Below are positions 34,351 through 43,339 of a stretch of DNA of 55,726 bases, piece after piece (the first letter of the stretch is position 1; each line of letters starts with the position of its first letter). The translations under genes and the position numbers were made by a program. This stretch comes from Nocardia cyriacigeorgica (GTDB lineage Bacteria; Actinomycetota; Actinomycetes; Mycobacteriales; Mycobacteriaceae): assembly GCF_010868145.1 (NCBI RefSeq), contig NZ_JAAGUY010000031.1:1-55726 (forward strand). The letters are read 5' to 3'. The notes beneath the pieces are model-generated. The model had not been told where the DNA came from. It was given only the letters and a program-made list of their open reading frames with translations, and searched no databases.

Positions 34351-34372
34351 CGCCCGGTCCGGCCGGAGCCGC

Positions 34373-35644
34373 TCACTTCTGGTTCAAGCGCGCCTCGAAG
34401 TTGCGTTCCAGCTCCCGCCAAGCCTGCGCCTCGGCGGTGAACGGCGGGTTCGGGGCCATCCGGGACGGGTCCGGGTTCAGCAGGTACGAGACATACCAGC
34501 CGAGCGGCGTGGACTGGGCAAGACCCTGCTCCACCGCGTCGTCGTCGGCGTAGTCGGCGGCGTCGGTGAACAGCTCGACCGCCAGATCGAGCTGTTCGAT
34601 ATCGACGGACTCGGGCCCGTCGCCGAGGTCATCGGCCAGGCCGGGCAGCACGTAGACGTTCTCGTCGGTGACCTCGACCTCGAGCGAGCCGTCCACGGCC
34701 GCGGTCTGTACCTCACTGAAAGTGCTGACCCGTGCGAGGTCGTGTTCGTGATCGTCGGCCAGGTAGCGAGCCAGCGCACGTTCGGTGCCGAAGACCGCGA
34801 TCGCGCCCTTCGTGCCGAGGAAGATCGGCTCGTCGTCGAGGTAACACCGCAACGTGAAGTAGGTGCCTTCGCCGGTGACGATCTTGATCGGGTCGATACC
34901 GACCTCATGCCACAGCGAGTCGTCCTCGACGTCGTCCTCTTCGTCCTCTTCGTCCTCATTGCTGTCGTCGGTGAGGTCGACCGGCTCGTAGTCGCTGTCA
35001 CTGTCGGTGTCGGCCGCGTCGTCGGCATCGATGACGTTCTCCTCCGCCGCGAGCAGTTCGGCCTCGGCCACCGACACCGCTTCCGCATCGACGTCAGGGG
35101 TCTGCACCACCGAGTCGATGGCGTCGACGACGGCATCCCAGTCCTTGGCGACGGCGGCACCGATTTGATCCCAGAGCTCTTCACCATCACGTCCGATGAA
35201 GGCGTTGACGCCGCCGGGCAAGGCGCCGAGCACCGGATGCGAGCCGAAGAACTTGGTCACCACCTCCAGCTCGCACACCTCGCCGATATTGCGGACCATC
35301 GCGAGGGTGTCCTCGAGTTCGGCGACCGTTTCGGCGTCCGGATCGCTCGCGACCAGCTCGGGAACCCCGATCAGGTCGAAGGTGAAGTTCTCCTCCGGCT
35401 CCAGTTCCACCGCCGATAGACCGGCTACGACCTTCCACGCGGGATGGTCGACCAGATCGTTATCGGAATCGGTCCGGATGAACGCGGCCAGTTCCGCGAC
35501 CGACTCGAAACCGTAGAGGGCGTCCTCGTGGCCGAGGAACGCCTCCCACTCGTCGTCACCGTCACGCCAGCGCGGTGCCCACAGGGTGACGAGATCGCCG
35601 TCGGTCAGGCCGAGTTCGATCGGGACGATGTCTCCAGAAGCCAT
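34373..35644 (-). CDS. Acidic conserved protein, Rv3311 family
   Basis: A 423-residue acidic protein conserved in mycobacteria next to the upp/pmmB/deoD group. Two similar halves surround a very acidic linker (residues about 195-240, TDSDSDYEPVDLTDDSNEDEEDEEDD). In each half a repeated theme occurs: FLGHEDALYGFESVAELAAFI in the first and FLGTKGAIAVFGTERALARYL in the second. The C-terminus has WYVSYLLNPDPSRMAP. No catalytic motif is seen and the function is unknown. It has no signal peptide. Confidence 0.85.
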   Translation of the reverse strand: MASGDIVPIELGLTDGDLVTLWAPRWRDGDDEWEAFLGHEDALYGFESVAELAAFIRTDSDNDLVDHPAWKVVAGLSAVELEPEENFTFDLIGVPELVASDPDAETVAELEDTLAMVRNIGEVCELEVVTKFFGSHPVLGALPGGVNAFIGRDGEELWDQIGAAVAKDWDAVVDAIDSVVQTPDVDAEAVSVAEAELLAAEENVIDADDAADTDSDSDYEPVDLTDDSNEDEEDEEDDVEDDSLWHEVGIDPIKIVTGEGTYFTLRCYLDDEPIFLGTKGAIAVFGTERALARYLADDHEHDLARVSTFSEVQTAAVDGSLEVEVTDENVYVLPGLADDLGDGPESVDIEQLDLAVELFTDAADYADDDAVEQGLAQSTPLGWYVSYLLNPDPSRMAPNPPFTAEAQAWRELERNFEARLNQK

Positions 35645-35670
35645 GTGCCGAAGCCTATCGAGCTTCTGGC

Positions 35671-36018
35671 TCAGGCACTATCCGGGCTGCCCCCAACGGC
35701 ACCCGTGGCGGCCCGCGGCTCGGGCGCGAACGACTCGTTCAGTGCGGCAACGACGTTCGAGCGCTGCCCGCCCGCGTCCTCCGCGGCCTGCCTGCAGGCC
35801 CAGATGATGAGCTGGGCGACCTCGGCCGGCGGCAGTGACGTGGCGGTTTCGGCCAGGTTCAGCGCGACCAGCGCGCCGTCGCTGTTCACCTCGGCACTGA
35901 CCATGCCGTCTTCGGTCGTGAACTGCCCGCGCACCTGCTCGAGGCCGTACAGCGCGGCCTCGAGCGCCTCGAGTTTCTGCGTGGCCCCGGCGACCAGGGC
36001 ATCCATCTCCGCACTCAT
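35671..36018 (-). CDS. YbaB/EbfC-like small protein, ESX-accessory type
   Basis: A 115-residue protein: an N-terminal coiled helix (MDALVAGATQKLEALEAALY), a three-stranded YbaB-like sheet (GMVSAEVNSDGALVALNLAE), and a C-terminal helix (PPAEVAQLIIWACRQAAEDA). This is the YbaB DNA-binding-like fold often found as a small accessory protein in actinobacterial type VII secretion clusters. It is the last gene of the group starting at 37873. The exact role is unknown. Confidence 0.72.
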   Translation of the reverse strand: MSAEMDALVAGATQKLEALEAALYGLEQVRGQFTTEDGMVSAEVNSDGALVALNLAETATSLPPAEVAQLIIWACRQAAEDAGGQRSNVVAALNESFAPEPRAATGAVGGSPDSA

Positions 36019-36079
36019 GCCAGCACCTCGCTCGGCGCCGGCATGACCGCCCGGGCAGCTGTGCTCATGGTTCGCTCGC

Positions 36080-36430
36080 TCATACCGGCCTCATCCAGCT
36101 CGTCTGTCCAGTGTCTGCGTCATCGATCCGGTCCAGCTCGTCGACGGCCTGCTGGCGCGTGGGCAGGCCGAGCCGGTCGAGGATGTCGTCGGGCATGCCC
36201 GATTCGGCGAGCACCTCACGCCTGCGCGCCTTGGCGGCGACGGTGGAGCGCTGGGTCAGGCGCAGGATCTCCGCGGCGAGAGCTTGGGCGCCGTAACGGT
36301 ATTCGCTGCGCTCGAACTTGATCTCCACCGGCATCCCCTGGTCGGTGGCCCGGACCGAGATGGTGCCCGATCGGTTGCTGCTGGCCGCCACGGTGACGTT
36401 GGGGACGGCGGCGCCCTGCTGTTCGCTCAT
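36080..36430 (-). CDS. YbaB-like accessory protein of the EspC/NlpC module
   Basis: A 116-residue protein whose first half has the YbaB-type sheet (TISVRATDQGMPVEIKFERSEY) followed by a helix (ALAAEILRLTQRSTVAAKARRREVL). The tail is acidic, then DADTGQTSWMRPV. Its start overlaps the NlpC/P60 stop by 4 bases, so the two are translationally coupled. Function is unknown beyond its context. Confidence 0.72.
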   Translation of the reverse strand: MSEQQGAAVPNVTVAASSNRSGTISVRATDQGMPVEIKFERSEYRYGAQALAAEILRLTQRSTVAAKARRREVLAESGMPDDILDRLGLPTRQQAVDELDRIDDADTGQTSWMRPV

Positions 36431-37551
36431 TCGGTAGGCCTGTAGAAGCCGTAGAACTCCATGTCCAAGTTCTCCGTTCGGATCGAGCTGATGGAGACCG
36501 GGTCACCGGCCTCGACGAGTTGACCATTTCCGACGACCATGGCGACGTGGCCGTCCCATACCGCCAGGTCGCCGGGCTGAAGGTCGCCCGGTGACACCTG
36601 GGGGTGTCCGATGTGTTGTTCCTGCGCCAGCCGTGGCAGCTCGACTCCGGCCTCGCCGTAGGCGTACTTGGTCAGGCCACTGCAGTCGATGCCCGAGCCG
36701 GGAGTGTTTCCGCCCCAGACGTAGGGCGTGCCGACCGCGCCGATCGCGGACTTCACGGCGGTCGCGGCCTTTTCGTTGGGCGCTTCGACCTGGCTGCCGT
36801 CGGGCAGGGTGATCATGACGCCATCGCCGGTGGCCTTACCGCTGGTAGTGGTGCCGGAGCCGGACTTGGAGGCCGTGCTCGTGGACGTGCGGCTGCCCGA
36901 AGAGTTGCTGCTCGTGCCCGAGCTGGTGGACGACGAGCCCATCACCGAGCTGATCATCGAACCGGCGGTGCCCATGACGCCGGAGGCCATCGAGCCAAGT
37001 CCCGAGGTCGCTGCGCTGATCGGCGCCGCCACGCTCGCGGTGGAGGTGGACGGCGGCGGGGAGAGCTGCTCCATCGACGCGGTATGGGTGGTGAGCTCGT
37101 TCTGCACCCGGCCGACCACGCCGAGCGCCTGGCCGAGATGGTCGATGGCCGAGCTGACGAGCACGGTCAATCCCACCGGCGTGCCAAGCGTTGGGCCCGC
37201 GGCCACGGCGGAGTCGACGAAGGACTGGGCGATGGAGGTGAGATCCTTCTGCCCGGTCTCGACCTCGGCCGCGGCCTGTCCGACGACTGTCGACATCTCG
37301 TTGCCGCGGTCGGAGATGGTGGCGGCACTGGTCTGCACCCGCAGCGCCTTCGAGGTCGCGGCGTCGGCGCCCTTGCCGTCCCACACGCTGTTCATCTGGT
37401 TGATGCTCGACCGGCCCAGCTCGTGCACCTGGTCGATCGCGGTCGAGGTGGTGCGCAGCGCGTCGCCGGGACCGCCGACGGCGAGCACACCGGTACCGAA
37501 GCTGGCCAGCAGATCGAAGATCGGCTTCGCCAGCACATTGATGTCGATCAC
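36427..37551 (-). CDS. NlpC/P60 peptidoglycan hydrolase with N-terminal WXG-like region
   Basis: A 374-residue protein. Residues about 35-160 are helical with a WXG motif (Trp57-Asp-Gly59 in SVWDGKGADAA), as in ESX substrates. Residues about 165-240 are Ser/Thr/Gly-rich. Residues about 262-374 are the NlpC/P60 domain with Cys290 in GIDCSGLTKYAY and His335 in WDGHVAMVVG. There is no Sec signal peptide, so export by a type VII system is likely. GTG 37551 follows GAAGGGTG. The adjacent EspC-like protein (5 bases upstream) is a likely partner. Confidence 0.86.
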   Translation of the reverse strand: MIDINVLAKPIFDLLASFGTGVLAVGGPGDALRTTSTAIDQVHELGRSSINQMNSVWDGKGADAATSKALRVQTSAATISDRGNEMSTVVGQAAAEVETGQKDLTSIAQSFVDSAVAAGPTLGTPVGLTVLVSSAIDHLGQALGVVGRVQNELTTHTASMEQLSPPPSTSTASVAAPISAATSGLGSMASGVMGTAGSMISSVMGSSSTSSGTSSNSSGSRTSTSTASKSGSGTTTSGKATGDGVMITLPDGSQVEAPNEKAATAVKSAIGAVGTPYVWGGNTPGSGIDCSGLTKYAYGEAGVELPRLAQEQHIGHPQVSPGDLQPGDLAVWDGHVAMVVGNGQLVEAGDPVSISSIRTENLDMEFYGFYRPTE

Positions 37552-37555
37552 CGGT

Positions 37556-37873
37556 TCACCCTTCTGCGGACGTGGTCCGCAGCGAGTCGGCGATATCGAT
37601 ATCGGTGCCTGCGTAGTTGGTCGCCGCGCCAACCGCGGCTGTGCTCATGCTCGACACCACGGCGGACAGCTGGCCGATCGCGGCGACGTGGCCTGCGTGC
37701 GTGGCGGCGTAGGCGGTCATGAAATCACCACCGATCAGGCCGAAGATCGGGCCGAGTAGGGCCGGACCCGCACCGGCGGCACCCGCACCCGCCGCGGCTA
37801 GTTCACCCGCCATCACCCCGGCGGTGGCACCGTACGCGGCGATGCCCTCGGTATCCGCTGAGATCCTCTTCAT
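37556..37873 (-). CDS. EspC-like type VII secretion target
   Basis: A 105-residue Ala/Gly-rich helical protein. It has the length and composition of EspC/ESX secretion-associated proteins, with YxxxD (Tyr87 to Asp91, YAGTD) near the C-terminus as a type VII export signal. ATG 37873 (MKRISADTEGIAAYG) has an SD, GGGGGA, at a good distance; the ATG at 37888 is poorer. It leads the four-gene module. No ESX ATPase or membrane genes lie in this window, so the secretion machine must be elsewhere. Confidence 0.78.
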   Translation of the reverse strand: MKRISADTEGIAAYGATAGVMAGELAAAGAGAAGAGPALLGPIFGLIGGDFMTAYAATHAGHVAAIGQLSAVVSSMSTAAVGAATNYAGTDIDIADSLRTTSAEG

Positions 37874-38019
37874 CAGAGCTTCCCCCATCGTCTTCGTTTC
37901 CGGGCAGAGTATGTCATCTACCTGATTCGACGCACGGATCCGCCGATCGGTTCCAGATCGTCGGAAAAAGTTTTCGGCGACTGCGGCGGCGAACCCGGAT
38001 TCGACTTTATCGTTCCTAC

Positions 38020-38643
38020 ATGCGTACGCACACTGTGGATCATCCGCTGGCCGCGGCTCTGCTGACCATCCTTCGGGATGAGCGCACCACGAACTCGGCG
38101 TTTCGTTCGGCGTTGCGCGATCTGACGGGTCTACTGATCTATGAGGCGCTGCGTGACGCGCCGCTGACCCGGTTCGACATCAACACGCCGATCACCGTCA
38201 CCGACGGGGCGCGTTTGGCGAAGCCGCCGCTGCTGGTGCCGGTGCTGCGGGCCGGGCTCGGAATGGTCGATGCCGCTTCCGCACTCATACCCGACGCACG
38301 GGTCGGCTTCGTCGGAATCGCGCGCGACGAAACGTCCCATCAGCCGGTGCCATACCTGGAATCGCTGCCCGCCGACCTGTCCGATATGCCGGTGTTCGTG
38401 CTGGATCCGATGCTGGCCACCGGTGGCTCCATGCGGTACACGCTGGAACTGCTGGCCGATCGCGGCGCCACCGATATCACCGCGCTGTGCGTCGTCTCGG
38501 CCCCGGAAGGAGTTGCGGCGCTGGAAGAATCGGGTCTGCCGGTGCAGCTGATCACCGCGGCCATCGATACCGGTCTCAATGCCGACGCCTACATCGTCCC
38601 CGGTCTCGGCGATGCGGGCGACCGGCAATTCGGTCCGCGCTGA
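38020..38643 (+). CDS. upp: Uracil phosphoribosyltransferase
   Basis: A 207-residue salvage enzyme that makes UMP from uracil and PRPP. The PRPP loop is VLDPMLATGGSM, and the uracil-site region is GLGDAGDRQFG near the C-terminus. VLRAGLGMVDAA and DETSHQPVPYLESLP are family blocks. Length is normal. A TATCGT-like -10 lies within 15 bases of the ATG, so the leader is short or absent. It is convergent with the zinc-ribbon gene. Confidence 0.97.
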   Translation: MRTHTVDHPLAAALLTILRDERTTNSAFRSALRDLTGLLIYEALRDAPLTRFDINTPITVTDGARLAKPPLLVPVLRAGLGMVDAASALIPDARVGFVGIARDETSHQPVPYLESLPADLSDMPVFVLDPMLATGGSMRYTLELLADRGATDITALCVVSAPEGVAALEESGLPVQLITAAIDTGLNADAYIVPGLGDAGDRQFGPR

Positions 38644-38663
38644 CGGGAAGCTCGGCGGCGGGG

Positions 38664-38876
38664 TTATTCGCCAGAATGATCGGCGAATAGTTCGATGTGC
38701 GCGCACGAGGTACACCGAAAGGCGGCGATATGGAATCGGGGCCGCTGCCCGAGGACCGCACCCCGCCAGCCAGGATCGGCGGCGGCATCGGCCCAGTTCA
38801 CCCCGGCGCGGCCGGTTTCGAGCGAGCCCACGCGCAGATCGGTACCACCGCAATGGGTGCAGTGCCGGTGGTTCAC
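38664..38876 (-). CDS. 70-residue zinc-ribbon protein coupled to pmmB
   Basis: A gene easily missed because its frame continues into an antisense shadow of pmmB. It begins VNHRHCTHCGGTDLRVGSL and ends near FRCTSCAHIELFADHSGE: two CxxC pairs, about 50 residues apart, make a zinc ribbon. The GTG start (38874-38876) overlaps the pmmB stop as GTGA, and AGGAG lies 7 bases upstream, so expression is coupled to pmmB. The middle part (VNWADAAADPGWRGA, GQRPRFHIAAF) is well-formed protein text. Function is unknown. Confidence 0.82.
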   Translation of the reverse strand: MNHRHCTHCGGTDLRVGSLETGRAGVNWADAAADPGWRGAVLGQRPRFHIAAFRCTSCAHIELFADHSGE

Positions 38877-40381
38877 GCCCGGTCTCCTAACGCGGTGCAG
38901 AACGCGCTGAGCGCGGAGAGCTGTTGTGCGGCAGCGATTCTTGCGGTGGCAAGTTCGCTCGAACCGGCTACCGGCAGTATCACCTCCAGATAGCACTTGA
39001 GCTTGGGTTCGGTTCCGGACGGGCGAATGACCAAGCGCGCCGAATCCCCATCGAAGATCAGTGCATCGGTGCGCATTCGTCCACGCACCGTGCCCATATC
39101 GGTGACCCGCATCGGCATATCGGCGATGGCGGCAGGTGGATTCGAACGCAGCCGGTCGAGTACCGCTGCCGCGGTGGCCTGATCGGAGAGCCGTAGCGAG
39201 ACCTGCTCGCCCGCGTGCAGGCCGAATTCGACCGCATAGTCGTCGAGTTCGTCGAGCAACGAACGTCCGGCCGCTTTCAGCCGTGCGACGAGGTCGGCGG
39301 CCAGCACGGCAGCGGAGATGCCGTCCTTGTCGCGCACCGCGACAGGATCGGCGCAGTGCCCGATCGCTTCCTCGTACGCGTAGACCAGCCCGTCGCCCGC
39401 GCGGGCGAGCCATTTGAAGCCGGTCAGCGTCTCCGCATAGCGTGCGCCGCGGGCCGCTGCGAGTCGCGACAGCAGCCGCGAGGAGACGATCGTGGTCGCG
39501 ACCAAGGCGTCTGCGGGGGCGGTGCGCAAGACGCAATCGGCCAGCAGCACGCCGGTTTCGTCGCCGCGCAGCATCCGAACCTTGCCGGCCGGGCCGGGCA
39601 CACCGACCGCGCACCGGTCGGCATCGGGGTCGAGCGCGATCGCGATATCGGCCCCGACCCGTTCGGCCAGCGCGATGAGCAGATCCGTTGCCCCCGGCTC
39701 CTCCGGATTCGGGAACGCGACGGTCGGGAAATCCGGATCGGGAGCGAACTGCTCATCCACGACGTGTACATCGGTGAATCCGGCCGCGGTGAGCGCCGCA
39801 CGTGCGGTCGCGCCACCGACACCGTGCAGCGGGGTGAGCGCGATCCTGATGCCCGCGCGCTCGCCAGGTCCGCCGATGAGTTTCGGCAGCGCACCGACTC
39901 GGTCGAGATAGCGACGCACCAGATCGGCGCCGGAGAAGTCCACCGGTGTGCGCGCGATCGGTTCGGTCACCGCCTCGATCCGGTCTTCGATCTCGGTGTC
40001 GGCCGGTGCCAGTAGTTGGGCGCCCCCGTCGAGGTAGACCTTGTAGCCGTTGTCGGTAGCCGGATTATGCGAGGCGGTGATCTGGACTCCCGCAACCGCA
40101 CCCAGCTCGCGCACGGCGAAGGCGGTGACCGGAGTCGGCAGCGGTTCGGGCAGCAGCGTCACCGGGAAACCGGCGGCGGCGAAGATCTCCGCTGTCGCGG
40201 TGGCGAATTCGGCCGAACCGTGGCGCGCATCGCGTCCGACGACCACGCGGCCGCCACCGAGGCAGCGGTCCCGCAGCCAGTCGGCGATGCCTGCGGTCGC
40301 GCGGCCGACCGTGGTCACATTCATCCCGTCGGGGCCCTCGCGTAGCGGCCCGCGCAGCCCTGCCGTCCCGAATCGCAGCAT
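38873..40381 (-). CDS. pmmB: Phosphomannomutase/phosphoglucomutase
   Basis: A 502-residue alpha-D-phosphohexomutase. The phosphoserine loop is QITASHNPATDNGYKVY, the metal loop DPDADRCAVG, the sugar loop in GFKWLARAGDGLVYAYEEAIG, and the phosphate loop RPSGTEPKLKCYLE near the C-terminus. The start FGTAGLRGPLREG is typical. It begins directly after the deoD stop with no gap. In M. tuberculosis the same pair is deoD-pmmB. In this context it may feed ribose-1-phosphate or mannose metabolism. Confidence 0.96.
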   Translation of the reverse strand: MLRFGTAGLRGPLREGPDGMNVTTVGRATAGIADWLRDRCLGGGRVVVGRDARHGSAEFATATAEIFAAAGFPVTLLPEPLPTPVTAFAVRELGAVAGVQITASHNPATDNGYKVYLDGGAQLLAPADTEIEDRIEAVTEPIARTPVDFSGADLVRRYLDRVGALPKLIGGPGERAGIRIALTPLHGVGGATARAALTAAGFTDVHVVDEQFAPDPDFPTVAFPNPEEPGATDLLIALAERVGADIAIALDPDADRCAVGVPGPAGKVRMLRGDETGVLLADCVLRTAPADALVATTIVSSRLLSRLAAARGARYAETLTGFKWLARAGDGLVYAYEEAIGHCADPVAVRDKDGISAAVLAADLVARLKAAGRSLLDELDDYAVEFGLHAGEQVSLRLSDQATAAAVLDRLRSNPPAAIADMPMRVTDMGTVRGRMRTDALIFDGDSARLVIRPSGTEPKLKCYLEVILPVAGSSELATARIAAAQQLSALSAFCTALGDRA

Positions 40382-41161
40382 CTACAGCAGCTCCAGCACA
40401 CCGCGCAGCAGCTTGCCGAGGCGCGGCGCCGCCGCCCGGCCCTCGGCCAGGACCTCGGCGTGCGAGAGCGCCTCCCCGGTGACACCGGCGGCCAGATTGG
40501 TGACCAGGGAAATACCGAGCACCCGCACGTCCAGCGCGCGGCACGCGATGGCCTCCAGCACCGTCGACATGCCGACCAGGTCGGCGCCGAGGGTCCCGAG
40601 CATCCGGATCTCGGCCGGTGTTTCGTACTGCGGGCCGGTCAGGCCCGCGTAGACGCCCTCGGTGAGGGATGGATCCACCTGGCGGGCCACCGCGCGCAGT
40701 GCGGGATCCCACGCGTCGACCATGTTGACGAATGTCGCGCCGGACAGCGGGGTCCGGCCGGTGAGGTTGAGGTGGTCGCTGATCAGCACCGGCTCACCGA
40801 CGTGCAGCCCGGGCCGGATACCACCCGCGGCATTGGTGAGCAGCACGGTGCGCGCGCCCGCTGCGACGGCGGCGCGGACCGGGCGCACCACGTCATCGGG
40901 GGAGTGGCCCTCGTAGAGATGCTGGCGCCCCATGAGCACGAGGACCGGTGTATCGCCGACCGGTATCGAATGCACCATCCCGACGTGCCCGAGCGCGGTG
41001 GGTACCGAGATGCCGGGTAGCTCCGACATCGATACCGACGCGGTGGGTGTCCCGATCTCCGAGGCGGCGTCCTGCCAACCCGATCCGAGCACCACCGCGA
41101 CTGGATGGCACGGCACTCCTGTCCGCTCGGCGATCGCTTCGGCGGCCTGTTCGGCAAGCAT
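40382..41161 (-). CDS. deoD: Purine nucleoside phosphorylase
   Basis: A 259-residue trimeric-type PNP that phosphorolyses purine (deoxy)nucleosides. VVLGSGWQDAASE is the phosphate loop, GRQHLYEGHSPDDVV and LTNAAGGIRPGLHVGEPVLI are the family blocks, and LVGMSTVLEAIACRALDVRVLGISLVTN lies in the base-binding region (quoted by its core GMSTVLEAI). ATG 41161 gives the family-like start MLAEQAAEAIAERTG. The next gene, pmmB, starts at the following base. Confidence 0.95.
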   Translation of the reverse strand: MLAEQAAEAIAERTGVPCHPVAVVLGSGWQDAASEIGTPTASVSMSELPGISVPTALGHVGMVHSIPVGDTPVLVLMGRQHLYEGHSPDDVVRPVRAAVAAGARTVLLTNAAGGIRPGLHVGEPVLISDHLNLTGRTPLSGATFVNMVDAWDPALRAVARQVDPSLTEGVYAGLTGPQYETPAEIRMLGTLGADLVGMSTVLEAIACRALDVRVLGISLVTNLAAGVTGEALSHAEVLAEGRAAAPRLGKLLRGVLELL

Positions 41162-41278
41162 GACGGCAACTGTATCGGCCCGGGTGCACAGCGGCCGGGA
41201 CTCGGCGGTGACCGACCACACTCAACTCCTTGCTACCCGCGAGTAGGATTTGCTCGCCGATACCGATACGCTGCACGC

Positions 41279-41983
41279 ATGCCGTATCTGGAACGTGATG
41301 GGGATGTGTTCGTGCTCTACCTCGGCAACGAGGGCCAGACCGACAGCGAGAACCGCTTCCACCCGGACTGGATCGCCGAGATCCACGCCCATCTCGACAC
41401 CGTCGAGGCCTCCGAGGGCCCGGCCGCGCTGGTGAGTACCGCCTCCGGCAAGTTCTACAGCAACGGCCTCGACACCGACTGGCTGTTCGGCAACCTGGAT
41501 CAGATGCACGGCTACCTCGACAAGGTGCATTCGATCTACACCCGGCTGCTGACCTTCCCGATGCCGACCGTCGCGGCCGTCAATGGACACGCCTTCGGCG
41601 CGGGCGCCATGCTGGCCACCTCGCACGACTTCCGCCTGATGCGCGCCGATCGCGGCTTCTACAGCCTGCCCGAGGTGCACCTGGGTATGCCGTTCACCAT
41701 CGGGATGAACGCCCTGCTGACCGAGCGGCTGACCAACCAGGTCGCGGTCAAGGCCATGACGACCGGGCATCGCTTCCCGGCCGATGAGGCCATCGCCGCA
41801 GGCATCGTCGACGGTAAGGCCGAAGCCGACGCGCTGGTCGCCGCCGCGGTCGCGCAGGCGGCGGCGCTGGCCGGTAACCGCAAACCGAACCTGCCGGTGA
41901 TCAAGCGCGCCCTGCACGCCAACGCTCTGGCCGGGCTCGCCGTGCCGACCACACCGGAGAACCTGGCGTTCGCCGCCGGATAG
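41279..41983 (+). CDS. Enoyl-CoA hydratase/isomerase family protein
   Basis: A 234-residue crotonase-fold protein. Oxyanion-hole regions are SGKFYSNGLDTDWL and NGHAFGAGAMLATSHDFRLM. The usual catalytic Glu positions are not obvious: the segment after the second turn (YSLPEVHLGMPFTIGM) has one Glu in PEVHLG that fits. It is short for the family and lacks the C-terminal trimerisation helix extension. The substrate is unknown. It is divergent from deoD, 117 bases apart. Confidence 0.88.
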   Translation: MPYLERDGDVFVLYLGNEGQTDSENRFHPDWIAEIHAHLDTVEASEGPAALVSTASGKFYSNGLDTDWLFGNLDQMHGYLDKVHSIYTRLLTFPMPTVAAVNGHAFGAGAMLATSHDFRLMRADRGFYSLPEVHLGMPFTIGMNALLTERLTNQVAVKAMTTGHRFPADEAIAAGIVDGKAEADALVAAAVAQAAALAGNRKPNLPVIKRALHANALAGLAVPTTPENLAFAAG

Positions 41984-42052
41984 CCACCCGGCGACTCCGC
42001 TCGGCCACGGCGGCGTGCGCGGGCGTCGGTCCCCAGTGCGACACTGAATGCC

Positions 42053-43339
42053 ATGTCACCCCCGCGCAGCGGTCAGTCCGATCAGCGCAGCGCCGACACC
42101 GCCCGGCGCGGCGTCGGTGATTCGCGTCACGACGACGGCGCTGCTCGCGGAGGTCTCGTCCCGCACTCGGAAGTCGCGCGCGCCGCTATCGCCGCGGCCT
42201 CGGATGAGCTGATCGCGCTCTCGCACTCCATCCATGCCGAACCGGAGCTGGCCTTCGAGGAGACCCGCAGCGTCGCCAAGGTGATCGCGCCGCTGGCCGC
42301 CCGCGGGTTCGACATCGAGACCGGTGTGGCCGAGCTGCCCACCGCTTTCCGCGCCACCTACGGCAGCGGTGAACTCACCGTCGGGCTGTGCGCCGAATAC
42401 GACGCACTGCCCGAACTCGGACATGCCTGCGGGCACAACATCATCGCCGCGAGCACCGCAGGTGCGGCACTCGGCCTGGCCGAGGTCGCCGACGCGCTCG
42501 GCATCACCGTCGTCGTGCTCGGTACGCCTGCCGAGGAGAGCGGCGGCGGCAAGGTACTGATGCTCGAACGCGGCGTCTTCGACGACATCGCGATGGCATT
42601 GATGGCGCATCCCGGCCCGTACGACATCGTCGGTGCGCGTTCGCTGGCGCTTGCCGACCTGTCGGTGGTCTTCCACGGCCGTGAAGCGCATGCCAGCGCC
42701 GCGCCGGAAGAGGGTCGCAACGCGGGTGATGCGGTCACCGTCGCGCAGGTCGCCATCGGCTTGCTGCGCCAGCATCTGCGGCCGGGCCAGCAGCTGCACG
42801 GTATAGTCGGCGACGGTGGCGTAGCCCCCAACATTGTGCCCGGACGTGCGGAACTGCTGTATTACCTGCGAGCAGCCGACTCCGCATCCCTCGGCGAACT
42901 GATGCGGCGAGCATCCGATTGCTTCGAGGCGGGCGCCCTCGCGACCGGCTGCACCCACGACATACGGACGCTCGCGCCCACCTATACCGAGCTCACCCCT
43001 GATCCGGCACTACTGTCTGCCTATCGAGAGCAGATCGCCGGTTTGGGACGGACGCCGATCGCGCCCGAGCTCGAAGCGCAGCGACCGCTCGGGAGCACGG
43101 ACATGGGCAACGTCACCAACGTCATCCCGGGGATACACCCGGTCATCGGCATCGATGCCGATGGCGCGGTGACGCATCAGCCCGGTTTCGCCGCGGCCAG
43201 CGTCAACGCCTCGGCCGACCGAGCGGTGATCGATGCGGCCACGGCGCTCGCGCGTACCGCGATCGTGGTGGCAAGCGATGCACTACACAGAGACAGGTTG
43301 TTGCAACGGCTCGTTCAGCGACAGGAGGAGTTTCGGTGA
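42053..43339 (+). CDS. amiB1: M20 family amidohydrolase (AmiB1-like)
   Basis: A 428-residue metal-dependent amidohydrolase of the peptidase M20D group. LGHACGHNIIAAST and TPAEESGGGKV carry metal ligands, and the VVFHGREAHASAAPEEGRNA segment is the dimerisation/substrate region. The extra N-terminal 30 residues look poorly conserved, so the true start may lie downstream. It overlaps the next gene by 4 bases (GTGA). The order with the next gene mirrors M. tuberculosis amiB1-amiA1. The substrate (N-acyl amino acid or folate-type amide) is unknown. Confidence 0.9.
   Translation: MSPPRSGQSDQRSADTARRGVGDSRHDDGAARGGLVPHSEVARAAIAAASDELIALSHSIHAEPELAFEETRSVAKVIAPLAARGFDIETGVAELPTAFRATYGSGELTVGLCAEYDALPELGHACGHNIIAASTAGAALGLAEVADALGITVVVLGTPAEESGGGKVLMLERGVFDDIAMALMAHPGPYDIVGARSLALADLSVVFHGREAHASAAPEEGRNAGDAVTVAQVAIGLLRQHLRPGQQLHGIVGDGGVAPNIVPGRAELLYYLRAADSASLGELMRRASDCFEAGALATGCTHDIRTLAPTYTELTPDPALLSAYREQIAGLGRTPIAPELEAQRPLGSTDMGNVTNVIPGIHPVIGIDADGAVTHQPGFAAASVNASADRAVIDAATALARTAIVVASDALHRDRLLQRLVQRQEEFR

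Noticed and set aside
41236..41260. GCGAG-N9-CTCGC inverted repeat before the enoyl-CoA hydratase gene
   Set aside because: Only five base pairs with a long loop in GC-rich DNA; expected by chance and without a second copy.
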